Assembly: GCA_001602955.1 (NCBI GenBank)
Contig: LVAC01000008.1
Span: 1-64,000, forward strand
Direction of reading: 5' to 3'
Length of the DNA: 64,000 nucleotides
DNA from: Sulfurospirillum sp001602955
Lineage (GTDB): Bacteria > Campylobacterota > Campylobacteria > Campylobacterales > Sulfurospirillaceae
Shown here: in pieces, positions 51,328 through 60,299 of the stretch
Numbering within the stretch: position 1 is the first letter of the stretch
Layout of the letters: every line of letters starts with the position of its first letter
Made by a program: the position numbers and the translations under genes
The notes under the pieces: generated by a model
The model's database searches: none
What the model was told of the DNA's origin: nothing
The model's input: only the letters and a program-made list of their open reading frames with translations

Positions 51328-52082
51328 TTTATTCCTTTCCCTGTTGCGTAAATTGTTGCTACCTCTTTTTCAGTCTGTCTTTTCTCTTTTTCAATATCAA
51401 GGTTGGTGCTTAGAGAAACACTGACCGCTCCTGCTTGTTGATCTTTGAGTCTTGTTTCCGCATTTAAGGCATCTATCCTTACGCTAGACTCATTTTTAGT
51501 TAGTTCAAGTTTTTCTTTTTCCATTTCACTCATCGCTTTTTTAAGTTCAAGCTCTTCTCTCATCAGATCAACTTTCTCGGATTCTAAATCGATCTGCTTT
51601 TCAGTGAGTCTAGTTTTAGCTTTTTCAAGTTGAACCTCGGCTCCCCTGAGTGTTATTTCTGCTTGTCTCAATCCTGCTTCCGCATTCGATGAAGCGATCT
51701 GTGCGTCTTTAACGAGTAAGTCTTTATCGCTTTGAACACGTTTTATCGCAAGCTCCCCTGCCATATTGGCGATGTTTGCGGTAGCAAGAGAACCCTCCCT
51801 TGCAGTTTCCGCTTCCATCGAAGCGATCTGTGCGTCTTTAAAAGCTTGCTCTAATGCTATCTCTTTGGCATTACTCAGGGTTTGTTGCAAAGAAGCTGTT
51901 GCGATATTGGTCAAAAAATTGGAGTAAATTTGAGCTTTCTCGGTATCGGAGATACTGGTATTTTCCTCAAGGAACGTTTTCATTTTTGTTTCAGAAACAG
52001 TAAAAATACCATCATCATTGGTGGCGATATGTGCGTTTGTGGTGCTTAATACTTTTTCATAAAGGTCTTCGTCAAATGCCAT
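51324..52082 (-). CDS. Phage coiled-coil protein with a 43-residue internal duplication
   Basis: A 252-residue protein made almost entirely of heptads (for example RLTEKQIDLESEKVDLMREE). A 43-codon duplication is visible in DNA and protein: KDAQIAS is repeated, with 22 identical bases starting at 51691 and 51820. No family is recognised; a trimeric needle, tail rod or scaffold is possible. Its leader holds palindrome copy 3 and a ribosome-site hairpin, which points to high or timed expression. Confidence 0.65.
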   Translation of the reverse strand: MAFDEDLYEKVLSTTNAHIATNDDGIFTVSETKMKTFLEENTSISDTEKAQIYSNFLTNIATASLQQTLSNAKEIALEQAFKDAQIASMEAETAREGSLATANIANMAGELAIKRVQSDKDLLVKDAQIASSNAEAGLRQAEITLRGAEVQLEKAKTRLTEKQIDLESEKVDLMREELELKKAMSEMEKEKLELTKNESSVRIDALNAETRLKDQQAGAVSVSLSTNLDIEKEKRQTEKEVATIYATGKGIK

Positions 52083-52088
52083 AGCTTA

Positions 52089-52121
52089 CCTCCATTTTTA
52101 AAAATGATACAAGAATGGAGG
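52089..52121 (-). promoter_or_regulatory. Ribosome-site hairpin upstream of the coiled-coil protein
   Basis: CCTCCATT (52089-52096) pairs with AATGGAGG (52114-52121), an 8-bp perfect stem. The coding-strand arm contains GGAGG, six bases before the ATG at 52082. Confidence 0.65.
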
Positions 52122-52125
52122 CTTG

Positions 52126-52141
52126 AAATAGAGGGCTATTT
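52126..52141 (-). repeat. Phage 16-nt palindrome, copy 3
   Basis: Identical AAATAGAGGGCTATTT, beginning right after the TAA stop of the 366-residue protein gene and 43 bases before the next ATG. Confidence 0.9.
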
Positions 52142-53242
52142 TTAAGATGCTGGGATTGGCTCTGGCTCAATGGGCAAAGTGGCTTCAATAAAAACATTGC
52201 CAAGGTCTTGTAAAGGCTTGATCTCTGCTACGCCAGTATACGTCCCATCTGTTTGGGTATTGACGACAAGAGCACCTTTTACTCCACCCCATAATAATTT
52301 TCGTTTTATCTCATCTTTTTTAGGGCTATCTTCTTCGGTCTCCCCATCTGTCTCAAACACATTGATAACCTTGTCCGCATTATCAAATTCAACTTTGGTC
52401 AAATTTCCTGCATCGGCTTTTACCGTATAGACTAAACTTTTTCGTTGAGTTGATCTGTTCAGCGGCAGGGTTGCTCTCCAAGGATGCTTCGCCGTTTCTA
52501 GCCATGTTTTTTCATTCAACTCTCGAAGTACTTTCCAGTATCCACCCATTGTATCTTCTCCAACGCCAGCCCATTCGCCCCACGCTTTTTTATACACGCT
52601 TGGCATTTTAAAATAAGCATTTGTCACATTTGAGCCAGTTTCCGTATTTAACACCCTTGGTGCCGTTGTGCTCCCAAGCTTATAGACACCGATCTGGATA
52701 TGGCTTTCACTTGGCACATTAGGCGATATAGCATTCGATACCCCGCAAGCTTCAGACGAGATGCTTCTAACGGTTCGCGTTATGCCATTGACTACTATTT
52801 GCGCAGAAGATATAGAGCCGCTTAGGCTTGCATACCCATTTCCGATCGTTGTTGTTTTTGAAGATAAAATAAACGTGTCTTTCGTATAGGTTATCGTTTT
52901 TGAATATTGAGAGCCATAATTTGTTCTAAAATATAGGGTCTTGTTATCAACCTTAATCTCAACCGCAACCTCGTCATAAAAGCGCGTGTATGCCAATGCA
53001 ACTTCCGCAACATTTTTCATACCGCCATCAAGCATAAAAATTTTATTGGCATTTTCTCCAGCTCCCAAGAAAAGATACCTACGATAAATACCCGTGCCTA
53101 AAGACACAATGGCTTCAATAGGCTCTAATTCAATAAGAGAAAAACCAAGCAGAACATCGTTGCTAATAGCAGAATCCACAAGAATATGCTGTGGGTTTAA
53201 TAAATCGCCTTTACGGGAGTTTAGGACAAGTTCTTCGCTCAT
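52142..53242 (-). CDS. Phage protein of unknown function, probably virion-associated
   Basis: A 366-residue beta-rich protein with no signal or membrane segment. It contains YRRYLFLGAGENANKIFMLD near 53 and a Ser/Gly-rich middle (NGYASLSGSISSAQIVVNG), then an acidic linker near 310 (GETEEDSPKKDE). It sits among fibre and tail genes and is followed by a 16-nt palindrome. No family is recognised. Confidence 0.6.
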   Translation of the reverse strand: MSEELVLNSRKGDLLNPQHILVDSAISNDVLLGFSLIELEPIEAIVSLGTGIYRRYLFLGAGENANKIFMLDGGMKNVAEVALAYTRFYDEVAVEIKVDNKTLYFRTNYGSQYSKTITYTKDTFILSSKTTTIGNGYASLSGSISSAQIVVNGITRTVRSISSEACGVSNAISPNVPSESHIQIGVYKLGSTTAPRVLNTETGSNVTNAYFKMPSVYKKAWGEWAGVGEDTMGGYWKVLRELNEKTWLETAKHPWRATLPLNRSTQRKSLVYTVKADAGNLTKVEFDNADKVINVFETDGETEEDSPKKDEIKRKLLWGGVKGALVVNTQTDGTYTGVAEIKPLQDLGNVFIEATLPIEPEPIPAS

Positions 53243-53251
53243 GAGGTTCCT

Positions 53252-53476
53252 TTACCAGTTCATTCTTTTATAGCTTACGTCGTCGTAATCTTTTGTAAAA
53301 ATAAAGCTTCTCGCCATTCTGAATTTTAATGGGTGCTCGGCATCACAACCAACGTGTCTCATAGCCCCGTCAACATTGCTAAAAAAATATTTCTTTCCAT
53401 ACTGCCACAAAGCTGTTTTTGCTACAGTAGTTTCCGTTGCTACCCCAGAGGTTATCACTGCCTTATATTCAGCCAC
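53252..53476 (-). CDS. Small phage protein
   Basis: A GTG start at 53476 is preferred because AGGGGGG lies just upstream, which also removes an overlap with the tail gene; the frame reaches an ATG ten codons earlier. The 74-residue product (start MAEYKAVITSGVATE) is beta-rich with a single KYFFSNVDGAMRHVGCD core. Not recognised; it may be a cap or chaperone for the large tail protein encoded just upstream. Confidence 0.6.
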   Translation of the reverse strand: MAEYKAVITSGVATETTVAKTALWQYGKKYFFSNVDGAMRHVGCDAEHPLKFRMARSFIFTKDYDDVSYKRMNW

Positions 53477-53486
53477 GTAGCCCCCC

Positions 53487-56315
53487 CTAAATAATAAAAC
53501 TTGCATCGCCTATTTTAAGCGATGTGACGGCACTAAAATTGTAAATGGTTATGATGGAGTCTTTCCACGTCACGGTTGAATTTCCTATACTAAATTTACG
53601 CGGCATGTCCGCATCGATCATTCTATTAGCTACATCAATGCGTTCTCCGTTTATGGATATACTCGCAATTTCGATAGGGGACGTATAGGCGATAGTACGT
53701 ACCTTGCTTGCATCAGCAACAGATATAACAACCCTCCCAAACTCTTCCTCAACAGAGGGAACAGATTCCGCTAAATTCTTAGGATAGCTACTAAGAACTG
53801 TTGCATATAGTCCAGCTGGCGACACTTCAAAAGAAGTGTGCATACTAGATATAACATGCACCAGCAAGTCGGCATTACCAAATCTAATTTCATATCCATT
53901 ATCAGCTTGATCATAAAAACTATATGAATAGTTTATATAAAATGATGTTTCCATGTTCCCAGTAATAAAGAATTCATTGATCGCACGCTCCATCACCGTT
54001 CTGATTTGCCCATCAGTAAGATAAAATTCTGACGTACCAAGCCCATTAAAAACAGTAAAAACACTTTTTAACTTTACAATAATATGATTAATTTTAGGTA
54101 AACATAAATTCTGCAAATATTCAATTATCAGCTTAGCAATAGGCTCGCCATCTCCTGCGTATTCTTTAACTAAAACAGACAGAGAATCTTTCCACTTAAG
54201 CCACCAGCTAAACCCATTATACATTCCAGTAACAAGGGACAATGATGTTGACACAACAGAAAGTATAGGATTAGTAACGCGAGATGGGAAAGACTCGTTG
54301 CCTGCAAATCCGAAGTGAATATGGTTATCCTGAAATGAAAATTTTACATTATTTTTTTTACATGCCAATGATGTAACTATAGGCATTCCTCCATCAAAAA
54401 CATTTTGAGATATATTATTGTTAACAATTATGTTTTCAAATGGATAGCTATGATTATTGTCCGTATATACATGAATATTTGATGCTCCAATTTTATTGAT
54501 AACGTAATCAAGAAAAATATCATCAGTTTCTCCTTGAATTAAAAGCTTATTGTCATTTTTATAAAAACAAAAAGAATTTGAAAGGCAAATTTTTTCTGCG
54601 TCTCCAAACCTTAGAGAATACTCAAAAAATGATATTGCGGATGTTCCTCCATAAAAACTTGTAAATTCTTTTTCTTCTATATTGAAATACGCTGTTCCAC
54701 CCTTAGTTCTGATATTTTCAACAAACCCATCGATATTACTCCCCCAGTATCCAAGAGGAGGAGTATATTCAGAAATTGGTTCAGCTATTGTTAAATATTT
54801 TTTATCATAATTCAATTCATTTCCGCTATAATAAAAAGAGGTAAATCTATACCCAATACTTGTAAAAAACTTCAACAATTTCATATCTCTATAATCAAAG
54901 AAAAAACACTCATTATTTTTTGTAGTGTATCCATCTAAAGTTACAATATCAAAACGAGCACCCCACGCAACTGAAAGCTCTTTTAAATACTTAAAATGCC
55001 CAACAGTTATTTTTGCACTAGAGTCTAAACCTAAGTGATAAGCATTTGAAGGATTTGTATAATACTGAAATCTAAATTTAAGCGGTGTAAGCATAAGCTT
55101 GTTTAAAAAAGATAAAACAGCTGATTCTTTATTACTCCAATAAGATGTTGGCTCTTTGTATAAATCAAAAACACCAATTATCCTAGTATCAAAATCATCT
55201 ATAGATGTTGCATTTGAAATGGAATTATAGTTAGCATCTGTTGGATGTTGCACGGTAAACATGTAGTTTTTACAAGAAATAGTAAAAATGCCAAAATTAA
55301 AATCATATCTTTGTATACTCTGGGGATATGCTGGATACGCTTTTGGGTGGAACCTAGTTACCTCTTCTGTTATCACATCAGGAAGAAAGTTTGCCAAAAG
55401 GTATTCTTTGTTTTTTAAAGCAACATCGTCACTTTCAAAAACCATTGATACCCTATGGAAAGCCGATAAATAATTCCCTTTAGCAATTCCATTTTCGGGA
55501 ATGCTATCTGTACAATAATAAAGGAAAAGGCTATACTCACCATACCCGTCAACACTAATACTTTGGTTTATGAAAAAAGCATTTTCATATTTTTTAGCAG
55601 TTGGCTCTTCTTCAAAATAAGAGTTCCAATCTTTATACAAAAATCCGCTATCATTTTTCCCAATGCAAACATCCAATCCATCTTTAAAAAAAAGGTTATC
55701 GCTCTCATTCAGCTCGCCCATAAAAAAAGGTGTTTCAAAAAAAGACATAAAAAACATCAATGCTTCTGTGGTAAAAATTCTAAAACATCTTACTCTTAAA
55801 TTTTCAATGGGTAGCATATTTGCAATAGCATAGCCACTTTCATTTTTAAATGGGTGTTCAATTTCTTTGTAGAATCTTTCTGCATGAACGGCACCATCTT
55901 TTACCAAACGCATTTGCACGTTATTGTCTGTATAATTAAAAAATACTTCGTAGCATTTTGTATCATACACTTTTTCTCCATTCTTGTAGCCAGAAAAAGT
56001 TGTCGTACATTCATCCTTGTCAAAAGAATATATCCCATACCCGCTGTAAGCCTCACAGTAGTCTTCGGCAAACGCATTACTGGTGTTGATCTGTGCCATG
56101 CCAGATACACCCTTTTCACTGCCGCTACCGATCACGTTAAACTCTCGTGTAAGCTCTTGACCAACGCCATACCACTTTGTGATTTTAAGCTTAGTTTTAC
56201 CATTTGGAACTTTGATCGTAAATCCTGTGGAGTCTTTATCGACCTTTAAATAGTCTCTCTCCCCAGTGTGAGCGTCTATCGTGCTAAGAGCTTGCTTGCT
56301 TTTTTCAATAAACAT
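53487..56315 (-). CDS. Large phage tail or receptor-binding protein, mosaic base composition
   Basis: A 942-residue protein. The first 130 residues (KVDKDSTGFTIKVPNGKTKL) and the last 120 have the base use of neighbouring phage genes, whereas the middle, about residues 140-800, is much richer in A/T and in Phe, Tyr, Asn, Lys and Ser. The middle seems beta-rich and has no known motif that I recognise. Such a pattern fits a receptor-binding or host-range protein whose central part was exchanged. It lies within the fibre gene group. Confidence 0.62.
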   Translation of the reverse strand: MFIEKSKQALSTIDAHTGERDYLKVDKDSTGFTIKVPNGKTKLKITKWYGVGQELTREFNVIGSGSEKGVSGMAQINTSNAFAEDYCEAYSGYGIYSFDKDECTTTFSGYKNGEKVYDTKCYEVFFNYTDNNVQMRLVKDGAVHAERFYKEIEHPFKNESGYAIANMLPIENLRVRCFRIFTTEALMFFMSFFETPFFMGELNESDNLFFKDGLDVCIGKNDSGFLYKDWNSYFEEEPTAKKYENAFFINQSISVDGYGEYSLFLYYCTDSIPENGIAKGNYLSAFHRVSMVFESDDVALKNKEYLLANFLPDVITEEVTRFHPKAYPAYPQSIQRYDFNFGIFTISCKNYMFTVQHPTDANYNSISNATSIDDFDTRIIGVFDLYKEPTSYWSNKESAVLSFLNKLMLTPLKFRFQYYTNPSNAYHLGLDSSAKITVGHFKYLKELSVAWGARFDIVTLDGYTTKNNECFFFDYRDMKLLKFFTSIGYRFTSFYYSGNELNYDKKYLTIAEPISEYTPPLGYWGSNIDGFVENIRTKGGTAYFNIEEKEFTSFYGGTSAISFFEYSLRFGDAEKICLSNSFCFYKNDNKLLIQGETDDIFLDYVINKIGASNIHVYTDNNHSYPFENIIVNNNISQNVFDGGMPIVTSLACKKNNVKFSFQDNHIHFGFAGNESFPSRVTNPILSVVSTSLSLVTGMYNGFSWWLKWKDSLSVLVKEYAGDGEPIAKLIIEYLQNLCLPKINHIIVKLKSVFTVFNGLGTSEFYLTDGQIRTVMERAINEFFITGNMETSFYINYSYSFYDQADNGYEIRFGNADLLVHVISSMHTSFEVSPAGLYATVLSSYPKNLAESVPSVEEEFGRVVISVADASKVRTIAYTSPIEIASISINGERIDVANRMIDADMPRKFSIGNSTVTWKDSIITIYNFSAVTSLKIGDASFII

Positions 56316-56323
56316 AAATGTCC

Positions 56324-56923
56324 CTAGCTCATCTGAATTTCAATAGCGTAGTTTCCAGTGCCGTAGGTGGTAGGGTCAAACGTGAATCGGTATGTACCTC
56401 CCCCTTGGTCTGTAAAACTATCTTGTTCGATGATAGTACCAACGGGCGTGATAATTTTTGCCGTAGGTGTTGGCATCGTGTAGTTGTAATTGATCGTTAA
56501 ATTTCCACTGCCGTCTGTTTGGATTTTGAGTAACACCGCATCAAAAATAGATTGGATTTGAGTTTCGCTCAATGGAGTAACTTCATCTTTTGTGGCAAGG
56601 TTTTCCACTGCCACGCCGATCTTTGTATCGATGTACGCCTTAAGTGCATCAGAGATGGTCACTGGCTCTGGCAAGTCTTCTGCCGTGATGAAATCTTTTG
56701 TGGCTTCCGTAACTACCGTTGTTGCTATCTCGGTTATCTGAGACTCGTCAACCGATGAACCAATGCTAAAAATATTCCCGCTTCTCACGATAAATTCAGA
56801 ACCGCTTGCTTCAAAAATGATATTGGCTATTTCGTCTGAACCTATCGTTGCGAGAATTGAATTTTGTATAAACGCTTCCTCATTGACTACCGCGCCTGAT
56901 ACAACAATTTGCTTGAGTTTCAT
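56324..56923 (-). CDS. Phage protein, possible fibre or baseplate component
   Basis: A 199-residue protein. Residues 55-125 are helical and may form a coil (VVTEATKDFITAEDLPEP, DTKIGVAVENLATKDEV), and the C-terminal part (PTAKIITPVGTIIEQDSFTD onwards) is a beta domain. This head-to-tail layout resembles short fibre linkers. Follows the 63-residue gene by three bases. Confidence 0.58.
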   Translation of the reverse strand: MKLKQIVVSGAVVNEEAFIQNSILATIGSDEIANIIFEASGSEFIVRSGNIFSIGSSVDESQITEIATTVVTEATKDFITAEDLPEPVTISDALKAYIDTKIGVAVENLATKDEVTPLSETQIQSIFDAVLLKIQTDGSGNLTINYNYTMPTPTAKIITPVGTIIEQDSFTDQGGGTYRFTFDPTTYGTGNYAIEIQMS

Positions 56924-56926
56924 AAT

Positions 56927-57118
56927 TTATTCCTGTTGCTCTTGTGGTTTTCCTATATGTAAACCTTCCGGAATAGGGTATATATTAGGGTCTAGATTCC
57001 ACGATTCGATGTATGCTCCGCCACCGTCGCTATCATCTCGCAATACGATACCGCCGTCTAAAAATACATCGACATTTAAAGACGGATAGTGTTTTACAAT
57101 TAAGTCAAAAAGGCACAT
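56927..57118 (-). CDS. Small phage protein, unknown
   Basis: A 63-residue acidic protein (DVFLDGGIVLRDDSDGGGAY) ending in EGLHIGKPQEQQE. It fits tightly between the collagen-like fibre gene and the next fibre gene, with only one and three bases on the sides. No family is recognised. Confidence 0.55.
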   Translation of the reverse strand: MCLFDLIVKHYPSLNVDVFLDGGIVLRDDSDGGGAYIESWNLDPNIYPIPEGLHIGKPQEQQE

Positions 57119-57119
57119 T

Positions 57120-58124
57120 TTAGGACTCCTGAATTAAAAAGATTGTTATAAAATTGTTCGAACTATTCCCATTTAGCGTTGTCGAAACTACCGAGCTAAC
57201 GTAAATTTCAACATAATCTCCGGCATTTAAATAAAGCGCATCGGAAACGAAAGCGCAAAAGCTTTTTAGCTCGGGATAATATGCTGGAATAAAAGAGAAT
57301 ATGGACCCATTTTTATAAATTGCTACGCTAAACCCTGTTGAGCTTTGAACTCGAATCGCAGAAGAGACACTATAATATCCTGCTAACGGGGCTACAAAAC
57401 GAGAATTTGAGAAGCTAGATGTTAAATCGAAATTAGATATTTCAAAATTTATTTTTGTCCACGTAGCCGCTGCCAAGGAAATAGCAACCGCGGTAGACTG
57501 TTTTGCTATCGGTTTAGTACCTGAGATAGAAGAATTGGTAACCGTAAACGTAGTCGTAGTGTTATCCGTAAAAGTTATGGTATAGGTATCGACAAGTCCA
57601 TCTGTAGAAGTCTTAATTATACTAGATATTCCCCTGCCATCTTCTCCATCGGTTCCATTTGCTCCCGTTGCCCCAACGCTACCCGTATCCCCTTTTTCTC
57701 CTTGGATACCTTGCGCTCCAGCTTCTCCCTTTTCTCCTTTTAAGCTTAAAAGCCATTGCGCTTCTGTTCCAACGAAACCATTACTAACGGCTATCTCATA
57801 AGCAGACTTTCCGTCGATGCCATTGGTTCCATTTGTTACCTCAGAAAGAGCCGTTTCCAAGGCAGAAATGGATTGCTGAATAGATGCGACGGAGGCTTCA
57901 AGGGCTTCAATATTGTCACTATAATCCGAGCTATCAACAAGAACCTCGTAGGCGTCTTTCATTGAATTAAAATCAAGATACATCTGATCGATCTGTGCAA
58001 CACTAAGCCCAGAAAGCGAAGAAATAACTGATTGCATAGAAGCAATTCCATCGCTCAATTCTTTAAAATTTGCGTCTATCTCTTCTTTTGTGAGAGGTCT
58101 AATTAAGTCTTTTCGGTAAATCAT
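57120..58124 (-). CDS. Phage fibre protein with collagen-like repeats and a C1q-like head
   Basis: A 334-residue protein. Residues 1-30 carry RPLTKEEIDANFKEL, a phage fibre attachment motif shared with the 175-residue protein (EPLTHDEMDANFKEI). Residues 30-95 are helical. About 128-165 is a run of Gly-X-Y repeats (GEKGEAGAQGIQGEKGDTGS). The last 140 residues look like a C1q/TNF-like jelly roll (FVAPLAGYYSVSSAIRV, LYLNAGDYVEIYV). It should trimerise as a collagen-like stalk with a globular tip, suited to receptor binding. Confidence 0.78.
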   Translation of the reverse strand: MIYRKDLIRPLTKEEIDANFKELSDGIASMQSVISSLSGLSVAQIDQMYLDFNSMKDAYEVLVDSSDYSDNIEALEASVASIQQSISALETALSEVTNGTNGIDGKSAYEIAVSNGFVGTEAQWLLSLKGEKGEAGAQGIQGEKGDTGSVGATGANGTDGEDGRGISSIIKTSTDGLVDTYTITFTDNTTTTFTVTNSSISGTKPIAKQSTAVAISLAAATWTKINFEISNFDLTSSFSNSRFVAPLAGYYSVSSAIRVQSSTGFSVAIYKNGSIFSFIPAYYPELKSFCAFVSDALYLNAGDYVEIYVSSVVSTTLNGNSSNNFITIFLIQES

Positions 58125-58133
58125 ATCGTAGCC

Positions 58134-58451
58134 TTATGATGCATTTATAACTTCAACGCTTACTCCTCCGCCAGAAACGTCAACGTAGGAGTTACCATTT
58201 GAAAGCTCAGCTTGTTTAGCAGTTGAGAAAACCGTGTACTGTGAACCATCTCGCAAGTCGGTTACGATGCCGATGGCTTTGCCTGTTTCGTCAAGCTTTG
58301 AAATAGCGGCTGTTGTAATTTCTGTTTTGGAAAGCGATGATGAAGCTTTGATAAAGAATCTGACAGCCGTGCTTCCATCTATTTGAATAGTGGCATTATC
58401 GCCAACAGAGTATCCAGATACCGTATAGCCTGATTCAACGTATGCGCCCAT
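58134..58451 (-). CDS. Small phage beta-rich protein with SGGG end module
   Basis: A 105-residue protein, beta-rich, with a C-terminal SYVDVSGGGVSVEVINAS. The SYVDV-SGG-V segment also occurs in the 117-residue protein (SYVDVTPSGGSVDLSG), so the two share a module. Head decoration or fibre attachment is possible. Start MGAYVESGYTVSGYSVG after a weak ribosome site. Confidence 0.6.
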   Translation of the reverse strand: MGAYVESGYTVSGYSVGDNATIQIDGSTAVRFFIKASSSLSKTEITTAAISKLDETGKAIGIVTDLRDGSQYTVFSTAKQAELSNGNSYVDVSGGGVSVEVINAS

Positions 58452-58459
58452 CTTTAAGC

Positions 58460-58987
58460 CTATGATGGAGGAGTATATTGAGTAGGAGATATGTTGACAG
58501 TTAGTGATGAAGCAACAGACTGCAAAGATAATGTAAGTACAATAAAATAACTATCTTCTTCATTTATATAAAATATATCATCTTCTTCGGTATGCCTAGA
58601 GCTACTCAAAGTAGAACACTTTACGTTTTCCCGATCTAGCGTATAAAAATCGGCACGGTACCATCCTGCCCAACTACTGCTTTGCGTAAATTGCACATTT
58701 GAATAACCGCTTGGAACTTTAAAAACAAGTTGTTTTTCCAATATTCCAGTATACGTGTCAGTCATTGCTTCCGTCAATAGAATTGGAGTATTGACTTTGC
58801 TCATAAACGACATTATGTCGTCCAAATCAAGCAGTTGCGACACCAGTAATAAAAAAACAATTTCCTTGAAGTTGGCGTCCATTTCATCGTGCGTTAAAGG
58901 TTCTCCCTTTACCGATCTGAGTGTGTAAGGTATATATGGAGCCAATGCTGGTTCTGTAATAACTATTGTTCCGCCCGAAGAAGCCAT
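58460..58987 (-). CDS. Phage fibre-associated protein with DANFK attachment motif
   Basis: A 175-residue protein whose N-terminal part carries GEPLTHDEMDANFKEIVFLL, matching the collagen-like fibre start. After a hydrophobic helix (LLVSQLLDLDDIMSF) comes a beta domain (PILLTEAMTDTYTG onwards). It probably binds the same virion site as the collagen-like fibre. Confidence 0.62.
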   Translation of the reverse strand: MASSGGTIVITEPALAPYIPYTLRSVKGEPLTHDEMDANFKEIVFLLLVSQLLDLDDIMSFMSKVNTPILLTEAMTDTYTGILEKQLVFKVPSGYSNVQFTQSSSWAGWYRADFYTLDRENVKCSTLSSSRHTEEDDIFYINEEDSYFIVLTLSLQSVASSLTVNISPTQYTPPS

Positions 58988-59001
58988 ATCTTATCCTTTT
59001 G

Positions 59002-59355
59002 TTATTCGATAACGTACGTAGAAACGCCAGTGCTGATACCGTCAATTTCACTATCAACATACTCTTTTGTTGCATATCCGCTTAGATCAACACTTCCGCC
59101 AGACGGTGTAACATCAACATAGGAAGCACTCATCCCATTTTTTGTTTTAGCGATGTCGCTAAAAACCAAATAGCTAATTTTAGTTCTGGTATCAAACAAC
59201 CCAGCGAAATAATCGTCTTTATACGTTGTAGATGTTGGCTTATTAGTCGTAGCTTCTTGTGCCGAATTTAGCGCAGTGACAACAGTCGTAATTGCATCTG
59301 CTATGAGTATTGTTGATGTTGGTTTGATAAAATATTCTAACTTTTTGAGAGCCAC
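59002..59355 (-). CDS. Small phage protein with SGG module
   Basis: A 117-residue protein starting MALKKLEYFIKPTSTILIAD, with a C-terminal stretch SYVDVTPSGGSVDLSGYATK and a KEYVDSEID coil typical of phage fibre linkers. It follows the Ig-domain head protein. No family is recognised. Confidence 0.6.
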   Translation of the reverse strand: MALKKLEYFIKPTSTILIADAITTVVTALNSAQEATTNKPTSTTYKDDYFAGLFDTRTKISYLVFSDIAKTKNGMSASYVDVTPSGGSVDLSGYATKEYVDSEIDGISTGVSTYVIE

Positions 59356-59378
59356 AATAAATCCTTTTTGATGTAGTT

Positions 59379-60299
59379 CTAGAGAACTCCTCCGCCCGAT
59401 ACGGCAGAGTATACAGATACGGTTATAGTTCCAGCAGAATCGCTGATAGATACCATTACAGTATTTGGGTCTGTTGCGCCAATAGCGTTAACTGTCACAA
59501 CATTTCCAACGACGCTTACCGTAACCAAAGAAGCATTCCCAGAAACAGCCGTTACCGTGCCAGTTACGTTGGATAGAGTGATGGTTTCACTTCCCCCAAC
59601 ATCAATGCTAAGAACCGATTTGTCCACGGTCATAGACGTGCCAGAATGTATGACGGTAACGGTAATTGCATAAGTCAACGTTGTCGCTTCATCGCTGATC
59701 GTAATGGTTGCATTTCCTGCAACAACTCCGCTTATAGAAACACTGTTTGTGCCAACTGTAACAGTTGCCACGGCACTATTGCTAGAAACAGCGGTCACAC
59801 TTCCTTGGGCATTGCTAAATGAAACTGAGATTGCGCTACCTACATTGACGCTACCACTTGTGCTTGATAAGCTAAGGGTTTTGGTGTCATCATCGTCGTC
59901 ATCATCGTATCCACATTCTCTGCCATCAGAACCATCGGTCACATTGACATCATAAATAGATATGACATTGATCGCTTTTAACTCAAAATCATCTTTCTTC
60001 TTAAAAGACCCGTAAGAGCACAGGAAGAAAACCACAGCCATACAGAGTTCTTCTTCCATGTCAATGCTCGTATTATCCGCCAATGTTTCGTCAATGACTG
60101 GTAGACGAAGATGTTGAGACTTTGATAGCTTACGAAAAGACGTAAGAGGCTCACTCGAATCGACAACATATTCAAGAGGTCTGGTATTTCTTAGCACATC
60201 AAAAATGGCTTCCTTTAAAAGCAGTGGGGTAAGGGCGAAACTGCCGTTATCCCCTTTGAGCTTTAAAGATAGATGTTCCCTGACCTCTTTATGCGTCAT
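59379..60299 (-). CDS. Phage head-associated protein with two Ig-like (BIG2-type) repeats
   Basis: A 306-residue protein. Residues 1-130 are a mixed alpha/beta domain of unknown family (MTHKEVREHLSLKLKGDNGS) in the place of a head-completion protein. A run of seven Asp residues (about 131-137) leads into two Ig-like repeats (about 140-217 and 222-300) with the BIG2 pattern (GSVTAVSSNSAVATVTVGTN, GTVTAVSGNASLVTVSVVGN). Ig-like domains decorate many capsids and bind cell surfaces weakly. The stop abuts the capsid gene. Confidence 0.72.
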   Translation of the reverse strand: MTHKEVREHLSLKLKGDNGSFALTPLLLKEAIFDVLRNTRPLEYVVDSSEPLTSFRKLSKSQHLRLPVIDETLADNTSIDMEEELCMAVVFFLCSYGSFKKKDDFELKAINVISIYDVNVTDGSDGRECGYDDDDDDDTKTLSLSSTSGSVNVGSAISVSFSNAQGSVTAVSSNSAVATVTVGTNSVSISGVVAGNATITISDEATTLTYAITVTVIHSGTSMTVDKSVLSIDVGGSETITLSNVTGTVTAVSGNASLVTVSVVGNVVTVNAIGATDPNTVMVSISDSAGTITVSVYSAVSGGGVL

